A DNA stretch of 64,000 bases from Rhodocyclales bacterium RIFCSPLOWO2_02_FULL_63_24 (GCA_001828935.1 MHZX01000110.1:1-64000), one strand, 5' to 3'. Positions 41,291-51,093 are shown, numbered from the stretch's first letter. The notes: generated by a model not told the origin, from the sequence alone. Numbers and translations: made by a program.

Positions 41291-41356
41291 ATGGAAGGCC
41301 TGCACCGTTTCAAACCAAACGGTCGGTCCGCTCACATCCATCGAAAGGGGTATTCC

Positions 41357-42625
41357 ATGCAACGACGCAATTTCATCAAGGCCACCGCCGTCTCGCTCGC
41401 TCTGGCTACCGCAGGCCTCATTACCCAGCCGGCGATTGCCGCCGACACCATCAAGGTCGGCATCCTGCATTCCCTCTCCGGCACCATGGCCATTTCGGAG
41501 ACTGCGCTGAAGGAAACGGCGCTGATGACCATCGCCGAGATCAACGCCAAGGGCGGCGTCATGGGCAAACAGCTCGAAGCCGTGGTGGTCGACCCGGCCT
41601 CCAACTGGCCGCTGTTCGCCGAGAAGGCGCGCCAGTTGCTGACCCAGGACAAGGTCGCGGTGGTGTTCGGCTGCTGGACCTCGGTCTCGCGCAAGTCGGT
41701 GAACCCGGTGTTCAAGGAACTCAACGGCCTGTTGTTCTATCCCGTGCAGTACGAGGGTGAGGAACTCGAAAAGAACGTCTTCTACACCGGCGCCGCGCCC
41801 AACCAGCAGGCGATCCCGGCCGTCGAATACCTGATGAGCAAGGACGGCGGCTTGGCCAAGCGCTGGGTGCTGCTCGGCACCGACTACGTCTATCCGCGCA
41901 CCACCAACAAGATCCTGCGCGCCTTCCTCAAGAGCAAGGGCGTCGCCGAGGCCGACATCATGGAGGAATACACCCCCTTCGGCCATTCCGACTACCAGAC
42001 CATCATCGCCAAGATCAAGAAGTTCGCCGGCGAGGGCAAGAAGACGGCCGTGGTGTCGACCATCAACGGCGATTCCAACGTGCCCTTCTACAAGGAACTC
42101 GGCAACGCCGGCCTCAAGGCCACCGACGTGCCGGTGGTGGCCTTCTCGGTCGGCGAGGAAGAACTGCGCGGCGTCGATACCAAGCCGCTGGTCGGCCACC
42201 TGGCGGCCTGGAACTACTTCCAGTCGGTGAAGAATCCGGCCAATGACGCATTCATCAAGATGTACAAGGACTGGGCCAAGAAGCAGAAGCTGCCGAAGGC
42301 CGACACCGTCGTCACCAACGACCCGATGGAAGCCACCTACGTCGGCATCCACATGTGGGCGCAGGCGGTTGAGAAGGCCAAGAGCACCGACGTCAATAAG
42401 GTGATCGCCGCAGTGGGCGGGCAGAAGTTCAAGGCTCCTTCCGGCTTCGAGATCCAGATGGACCCGAAAAACCACCACCTGCACAAGCCGGTGCTGATCG
42501 GCGAAGTGAAGGCCGACGGCCAGTTCAACGTGGTGTGGAAGACCAAGGGACCGGTCAAGGCCGCACCGTGGTCGCCCTTCATTGCCGGCAACGACAAGAA
42601 GAAGGGCGAGCCCGAAGGCAAGTAA
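41357..42625 (+). CDS. urtA: urea ABC transporter substrate-binding protein
   Basis: TAT-like signal MQRRNFIKATAVSLALATAG; DTIKVGILHSLSGTMAISETALKE. Confidence 0.93.
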   Translation: MQRRNFIKATAVSLALATAGLITQPAIAADTIKVGILHSLSGTMAISETALKETALMTIAEINAKGGVMGKQLEAVVVDPASNWPLFAEKARQLLTQDKVAVVFGCWTSVSRKSVNPVFKELNGLLFYPVQYEGEELEKNVFYTGAAPNQQAIPAVEYLMSKDGGLAKRWVLLGTDYVYPRTTNKILRAFLKSKGVAEADIMEEYTPFGHSDYQTIIAKIKKFAGEGKKTAVVSTINGDSNVPFYKELGNAGLKATDVPVVAFSVGEEELRGVDTKPLVGHLAAWNYFQSVKNPANDAFIKMYKDWAKKQKLPKADTVVTNDPMEATYVGIHMWAQAVEKAKSTDVNKVIAAVGGQKFKAPSGFEIQMDPKNHHLHKPVLIGEVKADGQFNVVWKTKGPVKAAPWSPFIAGNDKKKGEPEGK

Positions 42626-42660
42626 TTGATTTGCATAGCTAGAGAGAGAAGCAGCACCTT

Positions 42661-42692
42661 GCGCGGCCGGTGAAGGCCGGCCGCGCCGTTTT
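42661..42692 (+). terminator. strong hairpin between urtA and urtB, possible partial terminator/mRNA stabiliser
   Basis: GCGCGGCCGG-tgaagg-CCGGCCGCGC then cgTTTT; 10-bp perfect stem. Confidence 0.65.
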
Positions 42693-42705
42693 CCAGACAC
42701 TCGCC

Positions 42706-44211
42706 ATGATCCCGAGATTTTTCCTCCTGCTGATGCTCCTGCTGGGCTTTGCCGCGCACGCGGCACCGGACCCGGCCGTGGTACGCCAGCTCGCGGCGGA
42801 GGAGTCGGACGACAAGATCGCCGCGATCCACAAGCTCGCTCTGACTGCCGAGCCCGAGGCCTTGGCCGTGCTGCAGCAGCTCGCCGACGGCACGCTGAAG
42901 GACGCCAAGGGCGAAGACATCACCATCAACAACCGGGTGCGGCGCGAGCTCGAAGGCGCGCTGGCCGTGCTCAAGCTGATCGATCCCGACGCCACGGTAC
43001 GCTTCAAGGCGGTCAAGGAAATCGCCAGCAATGTCGATGCCGCCATGGCGCCGATGCTGGCCAGGGCACGCGATCGCGAAACCGATGCGAACATCCGCGC
43101 CCTGCTGGTCGAGGCCCACGCGCTGGCCACGCTCAAGGATGCCGATCCGCAGATCCGCATTGCCGCCGCGAAGTCGCTGGCGACCAGCGCCGATCCCAAC
43201 ACCAAGGCGGTGCTGAAAGCCCAGTCGGAACCCGCCAACGAAGCCGAGACCGAGGTGCGCCGCGCCGCCTTCCAGTCCTATCTCGCAGTCGAGGACCGCC
43301 TGACTTTGGCCGAGACCATCGGCCGCATCTTCTCCGGCTTGAGCCTCGGCAGCATCTTGCTGCTGGCCGCGCTGGGGCTGGCCATCACCTACGGCGTGAT
43401 GGGCGTGATCAACATGGCCCACGGCGAACTGCTGATGATCGGCGCCTACGCCACCTACGCCATGCAGGGCCTGTTCCGCAGCCAGTTTCCGGCGCACGAG
43501 GACTGGTATTTGCTGGCAGCGGTCCCCGTGGCCTTCTTCGCCGCGGCCGTGGTCGGCATTCTGCTCGAACGCACGGTGATCCGCTGGCTCTACGGCCGCG
43601 CGCTGGAAACCCTGCTCGCCACCTGGGGCCTGTCCTTGATGCTGATCCAGGCCGCACGCGTGATCTTCGGCGCGCAGAACGTCGAGGTCGCGAATCCCTC
43701 CTGGATGTCGGGCGGCCTGGAGATTCTTCCTTCCATCGTGCTGCCGCTCAATCGCATTGTCATCGTCGGCTTCGCGCTCTTCGTGCTGGCCCTGGTCTGG
43801 GTGCTGATGAACCGGACGCGACTGGGCATGTTCGTCCGCGCCGTGACGCAGAACCGTGCCATGGCCGGCTGCGTCGGCGTGCCGACCGGGCGCATCGACA
43901 CCGTCGCCTTCGCCCTCGGCGCCGGCATCGCCGGCCTGGGCGGCGTCGCCCTGTCGCAGATCGCCAACGTCGGCCCCGATATGGGCCAGGGCTACATCGT
44001 CGACTCCTTCATGGTGGTGGTGCTGGGCGGTGTTGGCCAGCTCGCCGGCGCGGTGTGGGCGGCGCTGGGCCTCGGCATCGTTACCAAGTTCATCGAAAGC
44101 TGGGCCGGCGCCGTGATTGCCAAGATCGTCGTGCTGGTGTTCATCATCATGTTCATCCAGAAGCGTCCGCAGGGACTGTTCGCGCTCAAGGGCCGCTTCG
44201 TGGAAAGTTGA
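42706..44211 (+). CDS. urtB: urea ABC transporter permease UrtB
   Basis: Branched-chain-type permease with long N-terminal extension; NMAHGELLMIGAYATYAMQ. Confidence 0.92.
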   Translation: MIPRFFLLLMLLLGFAAHAAPDPAVVRQLAAEESDDKIAAIHKLALTAEPEALAVLQQLADGTLKDAKGEDITINNRVRRELEGALAVLKLIDPDATVRFKAVKEIASNVDAAMAPMLARARDRETDANIRALLVEAHALATLKDADPQIRIAAAKSLATSADPNTKAVLKAQSEPANEAETEVRRAAFQSYLAVEDRLTLAETIGRIFSGLSLGSILLLAALGLAITYGVMGVINMAHGELLMIGAYATYAMQGLFRSQFPAHEDWYLLAAVPVAFFAAAVVGILLERTVIRWLYGRALETLLATWGLSLMLIQAARVIFGAQNVEVANPSWMSGGLEILPSIVLPLNRIVIVGFALFVLALVWVLMNRTRLGMFVRAVTQNRAMAGCVGVPTGRIDTVAFALGAGIAGLGGVALSQIANVGPDMGQGYIVDSFMVVVLGGVGQLAGAVWAALGLGIVTKFIESWAGAVIAKIVVLVFIIMFIQKRPQGLFALKGRFVES

Positions 44212-44227
44212 TGATGGGAAAAATCTC

Positions 44228-44330
44228 ACCACCAAGGCACCAAGGACACCAAGGTGCACCAAGAAGTGCAATGCAAACGTCACGCAGGGTTTCCTTGGTG
44301 CCTCTTGGTGTCCTTGGTGCCTTGGTGGTG
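44228..44330. repeat. long inverted repeat, CACCAAGGCACCAAGG type
   Basis: CACCACCAAGGCACCAAGGACACCAAG at left and its exact reverse complement ending at 44330; between urtB and urtC. Confidence 0.9.
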
Positions 44331-44355
44331 AAGGAACTTGATTTTGTCCACTACC

Positions 44356-45480
44356 ATGCCTAAGCCCTTCATCGTCCGCTTCATCGGCGCCACGCCGACA
44401 CAGGGCTGGCTCGCGATCGCCGCCGTCGCCGCGATCACGCTGGTGCTGCTGCCGGCGCTGCACCTGCTGCTGCCGGCGGACAGTTCCTTCCATGTTTCGG
44501 CCTATGTCATCACCCTGGTCGGCAAGATCATGTGCTACGCCATCGTCGCCGTGGCGATGGACCTGATCTGGGGCTACACCGGCATCCTTTCGCTCGGCCA
44601 CGGCCTCTTCTTCGCGCTCGGCGGCTACGCCTTCGGCATGTATTTGATGCGCCAGATCGGCCGCGACGGCTCCAACCAGTCGGACCTGCCCGACTTCATG
44701 GTCTTCCTCGACTGGAAGCAATTGCCCTGGTACTGGACCGGCTCGGATTCCTTCCTCTGGGTAATTTTCCTGGTGCTCGTCGTGCCGGCGCTGGCGGCCC
44801 TGGTGTTCGGTTTCTTCGCCTTCCGCTCGCGCATCAAGGGCGTGTACTTTTCCATCATCACCCAGGCGCTGACCTTCGCCGCGATGCTGTTTTTCTTCCG
44901 CAACGAAACCGGCTTCGGCGGCAACAACGGCTTCACCGACTTCAAGCGCATCCTCGGCTACAGCATCACATCGCCCGAGATGCGCGTCAGCCTCTTTGCG
45001 CTGACCGCGCTGATGCTGTTGGCGACGCTGGTGCTCGGCCGCTATCTGGTGACGTCGAAACTCGGCCGGGTGCTCGCCGCGATCCGCGACGCCGAGTCGC
45101 GCGTCATGTTCATCGGCTACAACCCGCTCTACTACAAGCTGTTCATCTGGACCCTGTCGGCGCTGCTGTGCGGCATTGCCGGTGCGCTCTACGTGCCGCA
45201 GGTCGGCATCATCAATCCGGGCGAGATGTCCCCGGCGAACTCGATCGAGATTGCGATCTGGGTCGCGGTCGGCGGCCGCGCCACGCTGATCGGCCCGGTG
45301 CTCGGCGCCTTCATCGTGAACCTGGCGAAGAGCTTCTTCACCGTGGCCTTCCCCGAGTACTGGCTGTTCTTCCTCGGCGCGCTGTTCGTCGGCGTCACGC
45401 TGTGGCTGCCGGACGGCGTGGTCGGCCTGTGGCGCAAGTTGCGCGAGCGGCACCAGGCTGCCGCAAAGGATGCGCCATGA
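44356..45480 (+). CDS. urtC: urea ABC transporter permease UrtC (start could be TTG 44338)
   Basis: AMDLIWGYTGILSLGHGLFFALGGYAFGMYLMRQ. Confidence 0.92.
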   Translation: MPKPFIVRFIGATPTQGWLAIAAVAAITLVLLPALHLLLPADSSFHVSAYVITLVGKIMCYAIVAVAMDLIWGYTGILSLGHGLFFALGGYAFGMYLMRQIGRDGSNQSDLPDFMVFLDWKQLPWYWTGSDSFLWVIFLVLVVPALAALVFGFFAFRSRIKGVYFSIITQALTFAAMLFFFRNETGFGGNNGFTDFKRILGYSITSPEMRVSLFALTALMLLATLVLGRYLVTSKLGRVLAAIRDAESRVMFIGYNPLYYKLFIWTLSALLCGIAGALYVPQVGIINPGEMSPANSIEIAIWVAVGGRATLIGPVLGAFIVNLAKSFFTVAFPEYWLFFLGALFVGVTLWLPDGVVGLWRKLRERHQAAAKDAP

Positions 45481-46220
45481 GTGCCGCCAGCATTCTGTAT
45501 CTGCACGAGGTGACGGTCAGCTTCGACGGTTTCCGCGCGCTGAACGAGCTCTCGCTCGACATCGAGGTCGGCGAGCTGCGCTGCATCATCGGACCCAATG
45601 GCGCCGGCAAGACCACCATGATGGACGTCATTACCGGCAAGACGCGCGCCGACCGCGGCAAGGTGCTGTTCGACCAGGACATCGACGTGCGCCGCATGTC
45701 GGAAGCCGACATCGCGCATCTGGGCATCGGCCGCAAGTTCCAGAAGCCGACGGTGTTCGAGAACCTGACCGTGTTCGAGAACCTCGAACTGTCGATGAAG
45801 ATGGACAAGCGCGTCCGCACCAGCCTCTTCGCCTGGCTGGACGGCGGCGCCCGCGACAAGATTGCCGACACCCTGCGCCTGATCCGCCTCGACGACGACG
45901 CAGAGCGTCAGGCCGGCCTGCTTTCCCACGGGCAGAAGCAATGGTTGGAAATCGGCATGCTGCTGATGCAGGACCCCAAGCTCCTGCTGCTCGACGAGCC
46001 TGTGGCCGGCATGACCGACGACGAGACCGCGCGCACCGGCGAGCTGTTCAAGTCGCTGGCCGGCAGGCATTCCCTGGTGGTGGTCGAGCACGACATGGCC
46101 TTCATCGCCCAGCTCGGCGGCAAGGTCACCGTGTTGCACGAAGGCTCGGTGCTGGCCGAAGGCGATCTGGCCACGGTGCAGAACGACCAAAGAGTGGTTG
46201 AGGTGTACCTTGGACGCTAA
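45477..46220 (+). CDS. urtD: urea ABC transporter ATP-binding protein UrtD
   Basis: CIIGPNGAGKTTMMDVITGKTRADRGKV; SHGQKQWLEIGMLLMQDPKLLLLDEPVAGM. Confidence 0.93.
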   Translation: MSAASILYLHEVTVSFDGFRALNELSLDIEVGELRCIIGPNGAGKTTMMDVITGKTRADRGKVLFDQDIDVRRMSEADIAHLGIGRKFQKPTVFENLTVFENLELSMKMDKRVRTSLFAWLDGGARDKIADTLRLIRLDDDAERQAGLLSHGQKQWLEIGMLLMQDPKLLLLDEPVAGMTDDETARTGELFKSLAGRHSLVVVEHDMAFIAQLGGKVTVLHEGSVLAEGDLATVQNDQRVVEVYLGR

Positions 46221-46238
46221 AGGCTTTGAAAGATTCTG

Positions 46239-46931
46239 ATGCTGAAAGTCGACAAGCTCAACCAGTACTACAGCGGCAGCCACATCCTGCGCGATGTATC
46301 GTTCCAGGCACCGATCGGCAAGGTGACCACCGTGCTCGGTCGCAACGGCGTCGGCAAGACCACGCTGCTGAAATGCCTGATGGGCCTCGTCCCTTCGCGT
46401 AGCGGCAGCATCGGCTTCGACGGCCGCGACCTTACGCGCGCGCCTTCGCACGAACGGGTCAGGGCTGGCATCGGCTATGTGCCACAGGGGCGCGAGATTT
46501 TCCCGCGCCTGACGGTGCTGGAAAACCTGCAGATGGGCCTCGCCACGCGCCCCGGCGGCACGCCGATACCGGAGCGGATTTTCGAAATGTTTCCGGTGCT
46601 CAAGCAGATGCTCAAGCGTCGCGGCGGCGACCTCTCCGGCGGCCAGCAACAGCAGCTCGCGATCGGCCGCGCGCTGGCCGCGGGACCCCGCCTGCTGATC
46701 CTCGACGAGCCGACCGAGGGCATCCAGCCCTCGATCATCAAGGACATCGAACGCGCCATCCGCAGCCTGGCCGCGGATGGCAACATGGCCATCCTGCTGG
46801 TCGAGCAGTACTACGACTTCGCCGCCAGCCTCGCCGACCAGTACCTGGTCATGGAACGCGGCGAAATCATCGCTCGCGGCGCCGGCGCGAATATGGATGC
46901 CGATGGCGTGCAGGACATGCTCGCGGTGTAA
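46239..46931 (+). CDS. urtE: urea ABC transporter ATP-binding protein UrtE
   Basis: LGRNGVGKTTLLKCLMGLVPSRSGSI; LSGGQQQQLAIGRALAAGPRLLILDEPTEGIQPSII. Confidence 0.93.
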   Translation: MLKVDKLNQYYSGSHILRDVSFQAPIGKVTTVLGRNGVGKTTLLKCLMGLVPSRSGSIGFDGRDLTRAPSHERVRAGIGYVPQGREIFPRLTVLENLQMGLATRPGGTPIPERIFEMFPVLKQMLKRRGGDLSGGQQQQLAIGRALAAGPRLLILDEPTEGIQPSIIKDIERAIRSLAADGNMAILLVEQYYDFAASLADQYLVMERGEIIARGAGANMDADGVQDMLAV

Positions 46932-46951
46932 CGTGGCGCTATGATCCGCCG

Positions 46952-47809
46952 ATGCCGCCTTTCCCGTCCTGCGCCGATCCGATCACATCCTGCTGGCAGG
47001 CTTCGCTCGAACTGGGCTTCGAGCGGCGCGGCGAATCGACGATCCTGGCCCGGCGCGAGCATCGCGGCCCGCTGCGCGTGCAGAAGGCGCTCTATCCGGA
47101 AGGGCCGCGTGTATGCCATGCCATCGTGCTGCATCCGCCGGCCGGGATTGCGGGCGGCGACCAGCTCGACATCCGCGTCGACGCCGCTGCGGCGTCCCAG
47201 GCCTTGCTGACGACGCCGGGGGCGGGGAAATGGTATCGCTCGGGTGGGGCGCAGGCTGCGCAGCGGGTGCATGCAAGAGTCGGCGCTGGCGCCACGGTGG
47301 AATGGCTGCCGCAGGAGAGCATCGTGTTCTCGGGCGCCCGCGCCGGCATGCACACCACGGTCGAGCTGGAACCGGGCGGCTGCTATGTCGGCGTCGAGAC
47401 GATTTGTTTTGGCCGCCGCGCCAGCGGCGAGACCTTCGAGCGCGGCAGTTTGCGGCTGGCGACCGACATTCGCATCGACGGCCGGCTGGTCTGGCGCGAA
47501 CGCGGCGCGATCGACGGCGGTTCGCCGCTGCTGGCCTCGCCGATCGGCCTCGCCGGCTTCAGCGTCTGCAGCACGGTGCTGGCAGCCGGTGCCGAGGTGG
47601 ATGCGGAAACGCTCGCCGCCTGTCGCCGGACGGCGTCGAAGGAGATGGGTGCCCGCTGCGGCGTCAGCGCCCTGCCGCAACTTTTCGTCGGCCGCTATCT
47701 CGGCCATTCCGCCGAGGCGGCGCGCGAATGGTTTGTCGCACTCTGGCAATGTTTGCGGCCGACAATCATAGGCCGCGAAGCTGCCGCGCCGCGCATCTGG
47801 AACACATGA
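46952..47809 (+). CDS. ureD: urease accessory protein UreD
   Basis: HPPAGIAGGDQLDIRV...TTPGAGKWYRS...VEWLPQESIVF. Confidence 0.92.
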   Translation: MPPFPSCADPITSCWQASLELGFERRGESTILARREHRGPLRVQKALYPEGPRVCHAIVLHPPAGIAGGDQLDIRVDAAAASQALLTTPGAGKWYRSGGAQAAQRVHARVGAGATVEWLPQESIVFSGARAGMHTTVELEPGGCYVGVETICFGRRASGETFERGSLRLATDIRIDGRLVWRERGAIDGGSPLLASPIGLAGFSVCSTVLAAGAEVDAETLAACRRTASKEMGARCGVSALPQLFVGRYLGHSAEAAREWFVALWQCLRPTIIGREAAAPRIWNT

Positions 47810-47922
47810 AATTGGAAAGCGCGCCCGCAAAAGTCGGCGTTGGCGGAACGGCGCCGGAAACGCCGAGCCGCGCTCAAAGTCCCGCCGCAGCGGTGCCTTG
47901 GTGCGCGTTGCGGATTGTTGCT

Positions 47923-47936
47923 TTGTATATATACAA
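47923..47936. promoter_or_regulatory. palindromic operator-like site upstream of the ATPase gene
   Basis: TTGTATATATACAA, perfect 14-bp palindrome in a strongly AT-rich approximately 80-bp segment. Confidence 0.55.
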
Positions 47937-48003
47937 CAAAAGCTTGCGATATTTATTGATTTAATGTAAAAACTTTTATATTAACTTCACCTGCCCAATT
48001 GAC

Positions 48004-49467
48004 ATGGCAAATGACGTTCCTTGGTCATTCTACGGCCGTCGTTCCGAGCTGCAGCAGATGCAGCGGATTCTGGAGCGACGGCGCTGGTTCTTCTTGCAGA
48101 TTTCCGGCCGGCGGCGGATTGGCAAAACGGCGCTGATCCAGGAGGCTCTGCGGGGTGCCGGCATCGCCAAAACGCTCTACGTGCAGATACCCGATTCGGA
48201 CCCGGCAGGCGTGGTCGCGGCCTGCAACGGCTACCTGGAAACCTTCGGCATCGATGCGCGAGTGACGAGCCTCGGCGAACTGGCCCAACTCATCGGCCGG
48301 CTGGCGGAGGAGGGCTATGTCGTGGCCCTCGACGAGTTCCAGTATTTCCACCGCAAGCAGCTTGCCGACTTTTGTTCTCTGTTGCAGGCGGAAGTGGACC
48401 GGCTCGCGGCGCGTGCGGCGAGCGTGCCGGGCGGCCTGATCGTGCTGGGTTCGCTGCACGCCGAAATGACGGCATTGCTGGAGGACAGGGATGCACCTTT
48501 GTTCAACCGCGCGACGGATACGCTGGAACTGGGCCATCTCGACATCGGCTCGGTGCTGGAAATTCTGCGCGTCCATGCCGACGACGACCTGGCGCGGCTG
48601 CTGTTTCTCTGGAATCTTTTCGAGGGCGTGCCGAAGTTCTACCGCGATGCCTACGAACAGGGCGTGCTCGGTGCCGAGCGCAAGCATTTGTTGCGCAGCC
48701 TGTTCTTCTCCAGTTCCTCGCCGCTGCGCAACGAGGCCGACAACTGGTTCCTGCGCGAACTTCGAGGCCGTTACGACATGGTGCTGCAATTCCTGGCCAA
48801 GCACCCAGGCTGCACCAATGCCGATATCGAAGCGGCGATGGCCGACCTGTCCGGCCCCGGCGAAGTGCGCCAGGTCGGCGGTTACCTGAAAATCCTGTCC
48901 GAGCGCTACCGCATGATCGAACGGCGCTTGCCGATCTTTTCGCCGCCGCGGGCGCGCAGCGGCCGCTATTACATTCGCGACAACTTCCTGCGTGCCTGGC
49001 TGTCCGCGTTGCAGCGGCCCGTGTCGGCGGTGGCCTTCCGGCCGGTGGATGCGCTGATCGACCAGGCGAACGAGCGGCTGGCCGATGTCGAAGGGCATGC
49101 ATTGGAAGACCTCGCCGGCCAGCTTTATGAAGAGCGCAGCCGTCTCGGCCTGGGGGATTTCCCCCTGAGCGAGCGTATTCGCGGCTATTGGGAACGGGCC
49201 GACGTGGAAATCGACTTGGTGGCGGTCAATGAGGACGAGCGCAGACTACGCTTCGGCACCTGCAAGCGCAACCCCGAACGTCTGCCCGGCGCGGTGGATG
49301 CGCTCAAGCGCAGTGCCGGCCGCTTCCTGGATTCGCACGCCCGGTTTGCGGACTGGCGAACGGAATTTGTCGCCATAGCGCCCGACATCGGTGAAGCGGT
49401 GAAGGCCGAGTTGCAGACCCTTGACGTCGCGCCCCAAAGCCTGCGCGATCTCACCGCCGGGTTGTAG
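48004..49467 (+). CDS. AAA/archaeal-type ATPase with DUF234-like C-terminal domain
   Basis: Walker [17 protein letters not shown]; Walker [13 protein letters not shown]-terminal [27 protein letters not shown]. Confidence 0.8.
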   Translation: MANDVPWSFYGRRSELQQMQRILERRRWFFLQISGRRRIGKTALIQEALRGAGIAKTLYVQIPDSDPAGVVAACNGYLETFGIDARVTSLGELAQLIGRLAEEGYVVALDEFQYFHRKQLADFCSLLQAEVDRLAARAASVPGGLIVLGSLHAEMTALLEDRDAPLFNRATDTLELGHLDIGSVLEILRVHADDDLARLLFLWNLFEGVPKFYRDAYEQGVLGAERKHLLRSLFFSSSSPLRNEADNWFLRELRGRYDMVLQFLAKHPGCTNADIEAAMADLSGPGEVRQVGGYLKILSERYRMIERRLPIFSPPRARSGRYYIRDNFLRAWLSALQRPVSAVAFRPVDALIDQANERLADVEGHALEDLAGQLYEERSRLGLGDFPLSERIRGYWERADVEIDLVAVNEDERRLRFGTCKRNPERLPGAVDALKRSAGRFLDSHARFADWRTEFVAIAPDIGEAVKAELQTLDVAPQSLRDLTAGL

Positions 49468-49507
49468 ACGCGAGCGCCGCGCAACTGGAATACCTGAAGG
49501 AGAACGT

Positions 49508-49810
49508 ATGGAACTCACGCCAAAAGAGAAAGACAAGCTGCTGATCTTCACTGCCGCTTTGCTCGCCGAACGCCGCAAGGGGCGCGGACTCAAGCTCAAC
49601 TACCCGGAGGCGGTGGCCTTCATCAGCGCCGGCATCCTCGAAGGCGCGCGCGACGGCCGCAGCGTGGCCGAGCTGATGAGCTACGGTGCGACGCTGCTGA
49701 AGCGCGACGAGGTCATGGAAGGCGTGCCGGAGATGATTCCCGAGATCCAGGTCGAGGCGACCTTCCCCGACGGCACCAAGCTCGTCACCGTGCACCACCC
49801 CATCGTCTGA
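49508..49810 (+). CDS. ureA: urease subunit gamma
   Basis: [40 protein letters not shown]. Confidence 0.97.
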   Translation: MELTPKEKDKLLIFTAALLAERRKGRGLKLNYPEAVAFISAGILEGARDGRSVAELMSYGATLLKRDEVMEGVPEMIPEIQVEATFPDGTKLVTVHHPIV

Positions 49811-49815
49811 CCGCC

Positions 49816-50769
49816 ATGGCGATGACGCAGCAGAGCTTCCTCAGCCTCGGCCCGGACGGCTTCCACCGCATCGCCTATACCGACTGGGGCGATCCGCGCG
49901 ATCCGCGCGTGGTGCTCTGCGTCCATGGCCTGTCGCGCAACAGCCGCGACTTCGACCGTCTCGCCGCCGCGCTGGAAGGCGGTCACCGCGTGGTCTGCAT
50001 GGACGTGGTGGGGCGCGGCGACAGCGACTGGCTCGACGACAAGTCCGGCTACAGCTTCGGCACTTACCTGGGCGACGCCGCGGCGCTGATCGCGCGCGTC
50101 ACCACGCCGGCGCCCGGCGGCCTGCTGGAAAGCCTGCAGGCGCGCCTGCGCGGGCAACGGCCGGCGGCCACGCTGGACTGGGTCGGCACCTCGATGGGCG
50201 GCCTGATCGGCATGCTGCTGGCTGCCAAGCCGGGCTCGCCGATCCGCCGCCTGGTGCTCAACGACGTCGGCCCCTTCGTGCCCTGGAACGCGCTGATCCG
50301 CCTCAAAGGCCATGTCGGCAGCGAGACTCGCTTCGCCGACTTCGCCGGCGTCGAGGCCTGGGTGCGCCAGGCCTGCGGCAGCTTCGGGCCGCTCGACGAG
50401 GAGTTCTGGCGCCACCTGGCCGCGCATGCCGCGGTGCGCGAGGCCGACGGCGGCTACCGCCTGCGGTATGACCCGGACATCAGCCGCGGGCTGCCCGTGC
50501 ATCGCGACCCGGAACTGCCGATCGGGCCCGAATTCCTGCGCGGCATCGATCTCTGGTCGGCCTGGGATGCCGTGCGCTGCCCGGTGCTGGTGCTGCGCGG
50601 CGCCGAGTCCGAGGTGTTGCCGCGGGCGACGGTGGACGAGATGCAGCGGCGCAAGCCGAACCTGCAGGTGGTCGAATTCGCCGGTGTCGGCCACGTTCCG
50701 GCGCTGGCGTCGGCCGACCAGATTGCCGTGGTGCGCGACTTCCTCGCCGCCGCCGAACAACAGCCATGA
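49816..50769 (+). CDS. alpha/beta hydrolase located between ureA and ureB
   Basis: [46 protein letters not shown]. Confidence 0.88.
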   Translation: MAMTQQSFLSLGPDGFHRIAYTDWGDPRDPRVVLCVHGLSRNSRDFDRLAAALEGGHRVVCMDVVGRGDSDWLDDKSGYSFGTYLGDAAALIARVTTPAPGGLLESLQARLRGQRPAATLDWVGTSMGGLIGMLLAAKPGSPIRRLVLNDVGPFVPWNALIRLKGHVGSETRFADFAGVEAWVRQACGSFGPLDEEFWRHLAAHAAVREADGGYRLRYDPDISRGLPVHRDPELPIGPEFLRGIDLWSAWDAVRCPVLVLRGAESEVLPRATVDEMQRRKPNLQVVEFAGVGHVPALASADQIAVVRDFLAAAEQQP

Positions 50770-50788
50770 AGACGGAAGGAGGCAGCAC

Positions 50789-51093
50789 ATGATTCCAGGC
50801 GAAATGCAGATCGAGGCGGGCGAGATCGAACTCAACGCCGGCCGCCGCACGCTGACCATGGAAGTCGCCAACACCGGCGACCGGCCGATCCAGGTCGGCT
50901 CGCATTACCACTTCTTCGAGACCAACGCGGCCTTGTCGTTCGATCGTGCGCAAGCGCGCGGCATGCGGCTCAATATCGCCGCCGGCACGGCAGTGCGTTT
51001 CGAGCCGGGGCAGGTGCGCACGGTCGAGCTGGTCGACTACGCCGGCGAGCGAAAAGTGTACGGCTTTCAGGCCAAGGTGCAAGGAGCGCTGAA

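Noticed and set aside
42337-45453. 1038-aa minus-strand ORF
   Set aside because: Antisense to urtA/B/C; composition (H, Q, D, E, R rich) is a codon-position artefact.
47806-47964. 52-aa ORF (MKLESAPAKVGVGGTAPETPSRA...) between ureD and the ATPase, considered as an antitoxin
   Set aside because: Contains the dispersed motif, low-complexity sequence and no antitoxin-like fold or spacing to the ATPase gene; not supportable.
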